A stretch of DNA of 64,000 nucleotides from DATCBF01 sp964401995 (GTDB lineage Bacteria; Actinomycetota; Thermoleophilia; Solirubrobacterales; 70-9): NCBI GenBank assembly GCA_964401995.1, contig CAYOAP010000003.1:124001-188000 (forward strand), read 5' to 3'. Below are positions 52,955-60,342 of the stretch, one piece after another. The position numbers and the translations under genes are program-made. Numbering within the stretch: position 1 is the first letter of the stretch; the number at the start of each line of letters is the position of its first letter. A model generated the notes under the pieces. That model saw only the letters and a program-made list of their open reading frames with translations. It had not been told where the DNA came from and did not search any database.

Positions 52955-53871
52955 TGCCAAAACTGCCGACAATTCCCGACTCGATTGTCCCCGCCCCCCT
53001 GCGCAAACCGGCGAAGCCGGGCGAGGGCCGTGGCGGCAACGGCCAGGCCCCGGCCGACCTCAAGACCTCGCCGCCGGAGCGCCAGACCGACGTCAAGCGG
53101 CTCGGCGACCAGGCCAAGGACGCTCCGGCCGACGTGCTCGCCTGGGTCGACCAGCGCACCGGCGCCACCGGCTTCCTCACCGGGATGCTCTTCCGCAAGG
53201 TGCCGAAGGGGACCAACTGGTTCTACACGCTCGGCTCGGCGACGCTCTTCGCCTTCATCGTGCAGGCGGTCACCGGCGTCTTCCTGGCGATGTTCTACAC
53301 GCCGTCGACGACCCAGGCCTACGCCTCGATCTCCCACATCAACAACGACGTCCCGCTCGGCCAGCTCGTGCACGGGATGCACAAGTGGGGCTCCAGCGTG
53401 ATGGTGATCCTGATCTTCCTCCACATGGGCCGCACCTTCTTCTTCGGCGCCTACAAGTACCCGCGCGAGCTGAACTGGGTGATCGGCGTCATCCTCCTGA
53501 TCCTGACGATGACGATGGCCTTCACCGGCTACCTGCTGCCCTTCGACCAGCGTTCTTTCTGGGCCTCGGTCGTCGGCATCAACATCAACGGCACCGGACC
53601 GATCGTCGGTCCCTACCTGAGCGACTTCTTGAGAGCCGGCCCCGAGCTGGGGGCGACCACGTTGTCGCGTTTCTACTCGATCCACATGCTGCTCGTGCCA
53701 GGGGCGATCATCTCGCTGATCGGCGCCCACATGTACCTCGTGGTCAAGCTCGGGACGACGGCGCCGCCCTGGGTCAAAGCTGAGCGGCCCAAGATCGCCG
53801 ACCCGGTCCAGCAGCTCGACGCCGGCGCCGAGAGCAATGGCGGCGGCAACGGAGCGTCGCCGACCTCATGA
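52954..53871 (+). CDS. qcrB: Cytochrome b N-terminal (b6-like) subunit
   Basis: The product is 305 aa. A hydrophilic start of about 60 residues is followed by four TM helices. Heme ligands fit His143/His157 on one helix and His244/His259 on another; the spacings of 14 and 15 are those of cytochrome b6 and Bacillus QcrB rather than mitochondrial cytochrome b. GHPFDQRSFWASVV-type text (LPFDQRSFWASVV) marks the Qo side. It ends before subunit IV, which is encoded separately, overlapping by 4 bp. Confidence 0.93.
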   Translation: MPKLPTIPDSIVPAPLRKPAKPGEGRGGNGQAPADLKTSPPERQTDVKRLGDQAKDAPADVLAWVDQRTGATGFLTGMLFRKVPKGTNWFYTLGSATLFAFIVQAVTGVFLAMFYTPSTTQAYASISHINNDVPLGQLVHGMHKWGSSVMVILIFLHMGRTFFFGAYKYPRELNWVIGVILLILTMTMAFTGYLLPFDQRSFWASVVGININGTGPIVGPYLSDFLRAGPELGATTLSRFYSIHMLLVPGAIISLIGAHMYLVVKLGTTAPPWVKAERPKIADPVQQLDAGAESNGGGNGASPTS

Positions 53872-54569
53872 AGCCGGCCGACAAGCAGGCATACCTCGAG
53901 GAATACGAGGTCCTGAAGAAGAAGGGCAAGCCCTTCTTCCCCTACGCGGTCCTCAAGGACTCGGCGATGGCGCTGATCGTGGTCGCGGTGATCATCGCGA
54001 TGTCGCTGATCCTCGGCGCCGAGCAGGGCCCGAAGGCGGACCCGACCAGCACCACCTACGTGCCGCGGCCGGAGTGGTATTTCTTCTTCCTCTTCGAGGT
54101 CCTGCGCGTGATCAAGCCGCCGGAGCTGGTCCCGATCGCGACGATCGGCATCCCGACGATCTGCATGGTGCTGCTCTTGCTCCTGCCTTTCTACGACCGC
54201 AGCCCCGAGCGGCGCCCCGAGCGGCGGCCGCTGGCGACCACGGCGGGCTGCCTGACGATCATCGCCATGGCCTACCTCACCTACCAGGGAGCGACCGGAG
54301 GTTCGCCGACCGAGATCGATATGAAGGTCGCGCCGCAGTACACGGCGGGCAAGGAGGTGGTCGCTGGCTCGGGCTGCTTGGCCTGCCACAAGCTGGGCGA
54401 GAACGGCAACAATGGGCCAGGTCCGGAATTGACCCATATCGCGGCACGGATTCCGCGGGCGGCAATCATCCGCTCGGTCGAAATCGGGCCGAGCATCATG
54501 CCTTCCTACCGGGAACTCCCACCCAAAAAGCTCAACGAGCTAGCCGATTTCCTCTCCTCACTCGATTAA
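53868..54569 (+). CDS. qcrC: Subunit IV-like cytochrome b C-terminal part fused to cytochrome c
   Basis: The product is 233 aa. It has three TM segments with PEWYFFFLFEVLR (68-80; the PEWY quinol-oxidation motif), then a cytochrome c domain with one heme site CLACH (170-174) and Met211 as probable axial ligand. This matches the QcrC layout of Bacillus (subunit IV plus mono-heme c), not the di-heme CcoP-like QcrC of mycobacteria. It completes a three-gene Rieske/b/c complex. Confidence 0.93.
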   Translation: MKPADKQAYLEEYEVLKKKGKPFFPYAVLKDSAMALIVVAVIIAMSLILGAEQGPKADPTSTTYVPRPEWYFFFLFEVLRVIKPPELVPIATIGIPTICMVLLLLLPFYDRSPERRPERRPLATTAGCLTIIAMAYLTYQGATGGSPTEIDMKVAPQYTAGKEVVAGSGCLACHKLGENGNNGPGPELTHIAARIPRAAIIRSVEIGPSIMPSYRELPPKKLNELADFLSSLD

Positions 54570-54621
54570 AGGCGCCAAGCCATCCAGGGACTCCGCTCAG
54601 TTCGCGGGGCAGGTCAACCGC

Positions 54622-55290
54622 ATGTTCGATCGGGTCGCGGGGCACTACGACACGCTCAACTCGGTGATGTCCGCCGGCCTTCACCATCGCTGGCGCGAGC
54701 GCGCCGCCAAGCGGGCTGAGCTCAGCCCCGGCGACTCCGTGCTCGACGTCTGCTGTGGAACCGGCGACTTGGCGCTGGAGCTTTCCAGCCGGGTGATGCC
54801 CGGCGGCCACGTGATCGGCTGCGACTTCTCCGAGCCGATGCTCGACCTCGCCCGCGAGAAGACTTCTGCCCGCGGGGTCGAGGGAGTCCGGTTCGAGTGG
54901 GCTGACGCTCTGCAGCTTCCCTACGACGCCGGCCGCTTCGACGCGGTCACGGTCGGCTTCGGCGTCCGCAACTTCGCTGACCGCGAGCGCGGCCTGCGCG
55001 AGATGACCCGGGTGCTCCGCCCCGGCGGGCGGCTGGTGATCCTTGAGATCACACAGCCGACCCGGCCCCCGCTCTCCACCTTCTTCTCGCTCTGGTTCGA
55101 CCGGATCGTGCCGCTGCTGGGCGCCGTCGCCGGCAACGCCGAGGCCTACGAGTACCTGCCGGAGTCGGTCCGCAGCTTCCCCGCCCCAAAGGCCCTTGCC
55201 GCCGAGATGAGCGCGGCCGGCCTCGAGCGGATTCGCTACACGGTGCTTGCCGGCGGGATCATCGCGATCCACAGCGGCGCCCGGGTGTGA
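54622..55290 (+). CDS. menG: Demethylmenaquinone methyltransferase
   Basis: The product is 222 aa. It has MFDRVAGHYDTLNSVMSAGL, VLDVCCGTGDLALELSSRV (SAM site), FGVRNFADRERGLREMTRVL and RPGGRLVILEITQP, the UbiE/MenG signatures. It adds the last methyl group to demethylmenaquinone. ATG 54622 is followed immediately by conserved sequence; homologs usually have about 15 more residues, and the frame is open upstream to an ATT at 54565, so the start is uncertain. Fits the menaquinol-using complex encoded upstream. Confidence 0.93.
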   Translation: MFDRVAGHYDTLNSVMSAGLHHRWRERAAKRAELSPGDSVLDVCCGTGDLALELSSRVMPGGHVIGCDFSEPMLDLAREKTSARGVEGVRFEWADALQLPYDAGRFDAVTVGFGVRNFADRERGLREMTRVLRPGGRLVILEITQPTRPPLSTFFSLWFDRIVPLLGAVAGNAEAYEYLPESVRSFPAPKALAAEMSAAGLERIRYTVLAGGIIAIHSGARV

Positions 55291-56252
55291 CCAGGCCTTC
55301 GGCGGTGCCGCCGCCGGTGACGGCGGTTCTGGACGCGTCGAGCCGCTGGCTGCCGCTGCAGCTGGGCGAAGTAGAGGATGGCCTGCGCGAGGTCAGCGCC
55401 GGCTACGGATCCAAGCTCGGCGCCGATGCGACGGCGACGCTCTCAGCCGGCGGCAAGCGCCTGCGGCCGTTGCTGGTCCTGCTCTGCGCCGGTGGAGGAG
55501 GCGGCCCAGCGGCGGTCCGCGCCGCCACCGCGGTCGAGCTTGTCCACATGGCGACCCTGGTCCACGACGACGTGCTCGACGACGCGCCGCTGCGCCGGGG
55601 GCAGCCGACCATCGCCGCGACCTCGGGCCGGGCCGGGGCGGTGGCCGCCGGCGACTTCCTCTTCTCGCGCGCCTTCGGGCTGCTGGCCGCCGCCGGCGAC
55701 GAGCGCTCGATCGCCCTTCTGGCCGAGGCCTCGGTCGCGCTCGCCGAGGGCGAGCTGGCCCAGCGCCACGATGCCTTCGATGCCTCGATCTCCGAGCAGC
55801 GCTACCTCGACCGCTGCCGCTTGAAGACCGCCCGCCTCTTCGAGTGCGCCTGCCTGCTCGGCCGCGACGCCCCCGCTCTGCGCCGTTTTGGCGGTGAGAT
55901 CGGCCTGGCCTTCCAGCTCCTCGACGATGTCCTCGATGTCTCCGGCCCGCCGGAGCGAACCGGCAAGGCTCGCGGCACCGACCTCCTCGACGGCACCGCG
56001 ACCCTGCCGCTGATCGAGGCGTCGAAGGTCGATCCCGCGATCAGTTCAACCGACCTCAGGGCTCTCGACGCCGCCTCGGCCGAAGCTCTCTGCGACCGGA
56101 TCGCCGCCACCGGCGCCCTCGACACGGTTCGCTCGCGGGCGCTGGAGATGGTTGCCGAGGCGAAACGCCAGCTGCAGGACCCGGGCTTCGATTCAGAGCA
56201 GAAGCAGCTGCTCGGCCTGATCGCCGACGGGGTCGTCCAGCGTTACAGCTGA
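55287..56252 (+). CDS. Polyprenyl diphosphate synthase (long chain, menaquinone side chain)
   Basis: The product is 321 aa. The first Asp-rich motif is in LVHDDVLDDAPLRRGQPT and the second in QLLDDVLDVSGP, with GGKRLRPLLVLL. It lengthens isoprenoid chains; placed next to menG and a menaquinol complex, it most likely makes the menaquinone tail. GTG start overlaps the menG stop. Chain length cannot be read with confidence. Confidence 0.92.
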   Translation: MTRPSAVPPPVTAVLDASSRWLPLQLGEVEDGLREVSAGYGSKLGADATATLSAGGKRLRPLLVLLCAGGGGGPAAVRAATAVELVHMATLVHDDVLDDAPLRRGQPTIAATSGRAGAVAAGDFLFSRAFGLLAAAGDERSIALLAEASVALAEGELAQRHDAFDASISEQRYLDRCRLKTARLFECACLLGRDAPALRRFGGEIGLAFQLLDDVLDVSGPPERTGKARGTDLLDGTATLPLIEASKVDPAISSTDLRALDAASAEALCDRIAATGALDTVRSRALEMVAEAKRQLQDPGFDSEQKQLLGLIADGVVQRYS

Positions 56253-56262
56253 GCGGGCGCGC

Positions 56263-56604
56263 TCAGCCGAAATCGTCGGCGCTGATCAGGTCGGCGGCGA
56301 GCGCCGCGGAGAAGGTCTCCGCCATCTCCGCCATGTTCTCGTGCTCGAGGACTTTGAGCTCGTCGGCCAGCTCGTGGGCGCCGATGTCGAGCTGCTCGTC
56401 GAAGTCGTCGATCTCGCGCTCGCCGTGGACGGCGTCGCTGCGCCACTCGCATTCGGGACAGCGCAGCCAGATTCTCCAGTGGGCGCGGTCCTCTGCCTGT
56501 TCCCACGACATCGGCTGAACCAGGCGCGATCCGCAGGACGGGCAGATGTGAAGCCCGGCGGCGGTCTCGGTCTGGGTCCTGCCCATGTCTTTCATACTTG
56601 TCAT
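56263..56604 (-). CDS. Small zinc-ribbon-like protein
   Basis: The product is 113 aa. One zinc-ribbon with CPSCGSRLVQP and RCPECEWRSDA (two CxxC pairs 27 residues apart), then an acidic helical tail (EREIDDFDEQLDIGAHELAD) rich in Asp/Glu and Met. It is divergent from tatA and convergent with the polyprenyl synthase gene. No known function recognised; could be an adaptor of transcription or translation. Confidence 0.75.
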   Translation of the reverse strand: MTSMKDMGRTQTETAAGLHICPSCGSRLVQPMSWEQAEDRAHWRIWLRCPECEWRSDAVHGEREIDDFDEQLDIGAHELADELKVLEHENMAEMAETFSAALAADLISADDFG

Positions 56605-56720
56605 ATCGAACCCAGAAGCAAAGGACTTGATCCGCTCTTTTACGTAACTCGCCGATAAAACCCAAGTACCAGGTAGTGGCAGATTCCACGAAGTCTGATC
56701 CGATCCCTTCCATCCACCGT

Positions 56721-56726
56721 TACCAT
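56721..56726 (+). promoter_or_regulatory. -10-like TACCAT directly before tatA
   Basis: TACCAT ends 6 bp before the tatA ATG, and no ribosome site is present, so a leaderless mRNA is possible. No -35 match is seen. Confidence 0.25.
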
Positions 56727-56732
56727 GGGTCG

Positions 56733-56975
56733 ATGCTCGGAAACATTGGCCCCCTAGAGATCATCGTCGTGCTGATCATCGCCCTCGTCGTGTTCGGACC
56801 GAAACGGCTGCCCGAGTTGGGCAGCAGCCTTGGCCGCGGCATCCGCGAGTTCCGCGAGACAGTGACCGGCGACAAGCCCGACGAGAGCGTCAAGGAGCTC
56901 GACCACCCGAAGGCAGCAGCTCCTCCTGTGGAAGAGACGGCCGAGCCCGAGGCCGTCTCCGACAAACGGACCTGA
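56733..56975 (+). CDS. tatA: Twin-arginine translocase subunit TatA
   Basis: The product is 80 aa from ATG 56733. The TM helix and FGPKRLPELGSSLGRGIREF amphipathic helix are canonical TatA. The acidic/Pro-rich tail is typical. With TatC just downstream it forms a minimal Tat system; no tatB is in the window. A likely client is the Rieske protein encoded upstream. Confidence 0.95.
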   Translation: MLGNIGPLEIIVVLIIALVVFGPKRLPELGSSLGRGIREFRETVTGDKPDESVKELDHPKAAAPPVEETAEPEAVSDKRT

Positions 56976-56988
56976 GAGGCCCCGGGAG

Positions 56989-57762
56989 ATGCCCCGGCGT
57001 GTCAAGGCGGTCTCTCACGAGGACCGCCTTTCACTCGTAGAGCACCTCGATGAGCTTCGCAGCCGGATCGTCGTCTCGCTCGTCGTCTTCGGCGTCGCCC
57101 TGGCGCTTTGCTTCTGGCAGAACCACCTGCTGCTGGAAATTGCCTCTGGCCCGCTGCCGAGCGAGCACAAGAAACTGCTCACCTTCGGCATCACCGAGCC
57201 CTTCACGACGACTTTCACGGTCGCCGCTTACGGGGCGATCATCCTCTCGCTGCCGGTCCTGATCTACCAGGTCTACGCCTACGTGCTGCCGGCCTTCAGC
57301 CAGGCAGAGCGCCGCACGATCCTGCCGATGTTCCTGCTCGCCCCGCTGCTCTTCCTAGCCGGGGTCGCCTTCTCCTATTTCATCGTCATGCCGGCCGCGG
57401 TCAAGTTCCTGCTCAACTTCAACGACAGCCAGTTCAACGTCCAGGTTCGCGCCCGCGATTACTACAGCTTCTTCTCGACCACGCTGCTGGCGGGCGGCAT
57501 CGTCTTCCAGATGCCGCTGGCGATCCTCGCCGTCACCCGGCTTGGGATCGTCAGCGTCGCCCAGCTCAAATCGAACCGCCGTTACGCCTACCTGGTGATC
57601 GCGATCATCGCCGCCGCGCTGCCGGGTGTGGACCCGGTCTCGATGATTTTGGAGATGGTCCCGCTGCTTGTTCTGTATGAGTTGAGTATCTTGCTTGCGC
57701 GCGCTTTTGGCACGCCAAAGGCGGCGGGAGGCATGGCGGAACCCTCAACACAGGAGCGGTGA
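56989..57762 (+). CDS. tatC: Twin-arginine translocase subunit TatC
   Basis: The product is 257 aa with six TM helices. N-terminal SLVEHLDELRSRIVVSLVVF carries the conserved Glu/Arg of the signal-binding site, and FGITEPFTTTFTVAAYGAII is typical. It recognises twin-arginine signal peptides. Thirteen bp after tatA. Confidence 0.95.
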   Translation: MPRRVKAVSHEDRLSLVEHLDELRSRIVVSLVVFGVALALCFWQNHLLLEIASGPLPSEHKKLLTFGITEPFTTTFTVAAYGAIILSLPVLIYQVYAYVLPAFSQAERRTILPMFLLAPLLFLAGVAFSYFIVMPAAVKFLLNFNDSQFNVQVRARDYYSFFSTTLLAGGIVFQMPLAILAVTRLGIVSVAQLKSNRRYAYLVIAIIAAALPGVDPVSMILEMVPLLVLYELSILLARAFGTPKAAGGMAEPSTQER

Positions 57763-57769
57763 AGGGCTG

Positions 57770-58582
57770 ATGGCAGGCGGTGATGGTCAGCGACGGATGG
57801 TGTTCGACGTCCGCGGGAAACGCAAACACGTCGTCAAAGTCGTGTACGCGATCCTGGCTCTGCTGATGGGATCGAGTCTCTTCTTGCTCGCCGGCCCCGG
57901 CCTCGGCAGCTTGCTTGGCGGCGGCAGCAGCAGCGGCCAGAGCGCCAGCTCACTGCTCGAAGAACAGGCGGTCCATATCGAACGGAAGCTGAAGAAAAGC
58001 CCGGAAGACGAAGTGCTGCTGGCCTCGCTGGTCAGGGCCAGGGTCAACGCCGGCAACGCTGCAGTCGTCTCGGACCAGACGACTGGACAGACGGAAGTTC
58101 CCGCGGCGAGCTTGACCCAGTACTCGCTGGCCGGCGAAGCTTGGGAAAAGTATCTGAAGGCAACGGGTGGCAAGCCGAAACCGACCACGGCGCAGCAGGC
58201 CGCCACCGCCTTCTTCACCACCGCCCAGTACTCGGCCGGCGGCTCACAGACCAAGGTCGACCTCGAATCCGCCGCCCACGCGCAGAGCTTCGTCGCCAAA
58301 GCGCAGCCCACCACCGGCTCACTCAGCACGCTCGCGATTTACCAGTTCTTCGCCCTTAATTTCCCCGCCGGCGACAAGACGGCGAGTCAGGTTCTGGCGC
58401 TGGCCGAAACCCCAGAAGAAAAGAAAAGCGCTGAAGAACAGCTCGACGCCTACCGCAAACAGGCGAAGGAATTCGAAAAATCCCTCAAGGAATTCGAAAA
58501 ATCCCAGGGCGCCAACGGCAAACAGGCGCTTGAAAACCCGCTCGGCGGTGGCCTCTCCGGCGGCAGCACCCTGGCGCCGTAG
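57770..58582 (+). CDS. Membrane-anchored protein with helical repeat-like exterior
   Basis: The product is 270 aa from ATG 57770 (GAAGGG upstream). One TM helix (about 21-42), a Gly/Ser linker, then a helical domain (about 60-215: ERKLKKSPEDEVLLASLVRARVN-type, TPR-like) and a coiled-coil end rich in Lys/Glu (AEEQLDAYRKQAKEFEKSLK). Codons lean more on GAA/AAA here than in the neighbouring genes. It follows tatC by 7 bp. Family not recognised; may be a periplasmic-side scaffold. Confidence 0.7.
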   Translation: MAGGDGQRRMVFDVRGKRKHVVKVVYAILALLMGSSLFLLAGPGLGSLLGGGSSSGQSASSLLEEQAVHIERKLKKSPEDEVLLASLVRARVNAGNAAVVSDQTTGQTEVPAASLTQYSLAGEAWEKYLKATGGKPKPTTAQQAATAFFTTAQYSAGGSQTKVDLESAAHAQSFVAKAQPTTGSLSTLAIYQFFALNFPAGDKTASQVLALAETPEEKKSAEEQLDAYRKQAKEFEKSLKEFEKSQGANGKQALENPLGGGLSGGSTLAP

Positions 58583-58614
58583 CGCCGATCCGGCTGCAGG
58601 CCCGGGCGGGAAGA

Positions 58615-58688
58615 TGGGCCGCGAAGGACTCGAACCTTCAACCTTGAGCTTAAGAGGCTCCTGCTCTAACCAGTTGAGCTAGCGGCCC
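58615..58688 (-). tRNA. tRNA-Lys (CTT)
   Basis: 74 nt on the minus strand. Acceptor stem GGGCCGC pairs with GCGGCCC, discriminator A. The D arm is GCTC-AACTGGTTA-GAGC. The anticodon loop is CTCTTAA, so anticodon CTT. The T arm is GAAGG-TTCGAGT-CCTTC. One mismatch (G-A) at the outer end of the anticodon stem. CCA not encoded. Confidence 0.95.
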
Positions 58689-58741
58689 GCGCCGGGAAGT
58701 ATAGGAATCCAGCGCTCTCGGCCATGCCACGGCCGTTGCGC

Positions 58742-59503
58742 CTAGCGGACTCGGCAGAACTGGGGCACGCTGCCGTCGACCGTGGTGCCGTCGGCGAAAG
58801 TGAAGACGCCGCGCGCTTCGAGGATGCTGTCGCCGCAGCGCGCGGCGACGTAGCTGCGCTTGGCGCCGGCCGCAACGTAGCGCCGGCCGATCTTGGCGTC
58901 GACGTGAGTTATGGCGCCGAGGCCGCCGGCGATCGGCGGCACATTGATGATCGCCCGGTAGCCGTACGGTCCGCGCCGCCTTTCGATCGCAACCTCGATC
59001 GCGAAGGTCTGCAGCGCCGGGGCGGTTAGCTGGGCGTGGATGATTGCCGTCGGGGTGCCGTCCGGCAGGCGGGGGCCATTGAAGACCGTCAAGAGCGATT
59101 CGGTTGCGATCGTGCCGATCAAAGCGCCGACGTGGCCTTCGCCGACGATCGCGCCGCGGCAGAGCGCGCGCGCTTCATCGGGGGTGACATTGGCGACAGA
59201 TGCCGCGGCGCATTCCGCCAGGCCGCTGACGCCAAGCTTGCCGTCGCGGTCGAATTCAAGCACCGCCCGTTCCAGCGCCGGCGGCACGCCCCCTTCTCTG
59301 CGTTCGACCTCGGCATGCCCGTAGAGGTCGATCGGAGCGAACTTCCTCTTCGGCAGCGCCTTCGGTGAGAAGTGGCCGTTGGCGTGCATCACCAACGGCC
59401 CGACTTCGAAGGTTGCAGCCTGCGCGATCCCAGCGGCCAGCGCAGCGAGGACCGCGAAAACGCAAGCCAGCCGCAGCCTCTTCGCAACCCCATTCATACC
59501 CAT
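58742..59503 (-). CDS. Secreted protein, tandem paralog 1
   Basis: The product is 253 aa. Signal peptide residues 1-29 end AAGIAQAATFE. The mature part shares a pattern with the adjacent gene: HFSPKALPKRKFAPIDLYGH, EFDRDGKLGVSGLAECAAAS, EARALCRGAIVGEGHVG, LTVFNGPRLPDG, AARCGDSILEARGVFTFADG and a last Cys near the end. The Cys positions are conserved in both, suggesting disulfides. No family recognised. Confidence 0.75.
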   Translation of the reverse strand: MGMNGVAKRLRLACVFAVLAALAAGIAQAATFEVGPLVMHANGHFSPKALPKRKFAPIDLYGHAEVERREGGVPPALERAVLEFDRDGKLGVSGLAECAAASVANVTPDEARALCRGAIVGEGHVGALIGTIATESLLTVFNGPRLPDGTPTAIIHAQLTAPALQTFAIEVAIERRRGPYGYRAIINVPPIAGGLGAITHVDAKIGRRYVAAGAKRSYVAARCGDSILEARGVFTFADGTTVDGSVPQFCRVR

Positions 59504-59533
59504 GACCAGGCTAGCGCTGTCGCGCCGACGGAT

Positions 59534-60301
59534 CTATTTCTTGATCTGGCAGGGCTTGAAGAGGGAGCCCTGGAGGAAGGTCCCGTCTTTGAAGATGAAC
59601 TGCCCTTCGGCCTGCAGCCGCCCGTCGGCGCAGCGGGCGTTGGCGTAGCTGAGGGTCTTGCCTTTGTACTTCCAGGTCTTGCCGATCTTCAGCCTGCCGT
59701 AGAGCGGCGTCCCGTAGCCGTTGACGATCTTTGGGATTTCGGCTTCGACCTTGAAGCCGTAGCGGCCGTCATGGATTTTTTCGATCACGATCGGAACCAC
59801 GAAGGTCGATGGCCCGCCGACCGTCAGATAAGCGTGCGCGAAGACGGTGGGGTTGCCGTTCTTCGGGGGCCCGTTGAAGATCGTCAGCGGCGAGGAGGCC
59901 GGGATCGGCGCCTGGTCGGGAAAGTTGACGACCGCTTTGCCGAAGCCTTCGCCGACGATCGCGCCCGGACAAGCCCTGCGCGCCTGCGCGGTGGTGGTGT
60001 TGATCAGCTGCGAGCGCTTGCAGACGGGCAGGCCGCGGGTCTCGACCGAGCCGTGCTTGTCGAACTTCAAGGTCAGCTTCTTCAACGGCGACGGTGGGGT
60101 GCCGTCGGTGGTCGAGATCTTGGTGTAACCGTGCAGTTTGATCGGCGCGTCTTTGTTCTGCGGCAGCGCCGTCGGCGAAAAGCCGCCGTCGGTCAGCAGG
60201 ATGATCTTGCCGACTCTCAGTTCAAGCGCATGCGCGGCGCCGGCGCCGATGACGGCAAGCACCCCGATTACCAACAGCGCTCTTAACAGAGTCTTCTGCA
60301 A
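59534..60301 (-). CDS. Secreted protein, tandem paralog 2
   Basis: The product is 255 aa. Signal peptide (1-26) ends GAAHALELRV. It aligns along its whole length with the gene downstream: GFSPTALPQNKDAPIKLHGY, LKFDKHGSVETRGLPVCKRS, RRACPGAIVGEGFG, LTIFNGPPKNGNPT, NARCADGRLQAEGQFIFKDG and a final Cys near CQIKK. TTG start. Thirty bp separates the two genes, so duplication in tandem is likely. Divergent from the MMPL gene; only 41 bp between starts, so regulation is probably linked. Function unknown. Confidence 0.78.
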   Translation of the reverse strand: MQKTLLRALLVIGVLAVIGAGAAHALELRVGKIILLTDGGFSPTALPQNKDAPIKLHGYTKISTTDGTPPSPLKKLTLKFDKHGSVETRGLPVCKRSQLINTTTAQARRACPGAIVGEGFGKAVVNFPDQAPIPASSPLTIFNGPPKNGNPTVFAHAYLTVGGPSTFVVPIVIEKIHDGRYGFKVEAEIPKIVNGYGTPLYGRLKIGKTWKYKGKTLSYANARCADGRLQAEGQFIFKDGTFLQGSLFKPCQIKK

Positions 60302-60342
60302 CGGTTCGCTCTCCCACCTCTCCTGATCGTCAAACTAGCACG

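Noticed and set aside
54565..54622. ATT start for menG
   Set aside because: The frame is open to ATT 54565, but there is no ribosome site before it, while ATG 54622 has GGCAGG about 8 nt upstream. Not strong enough to add to the non-standard starts.
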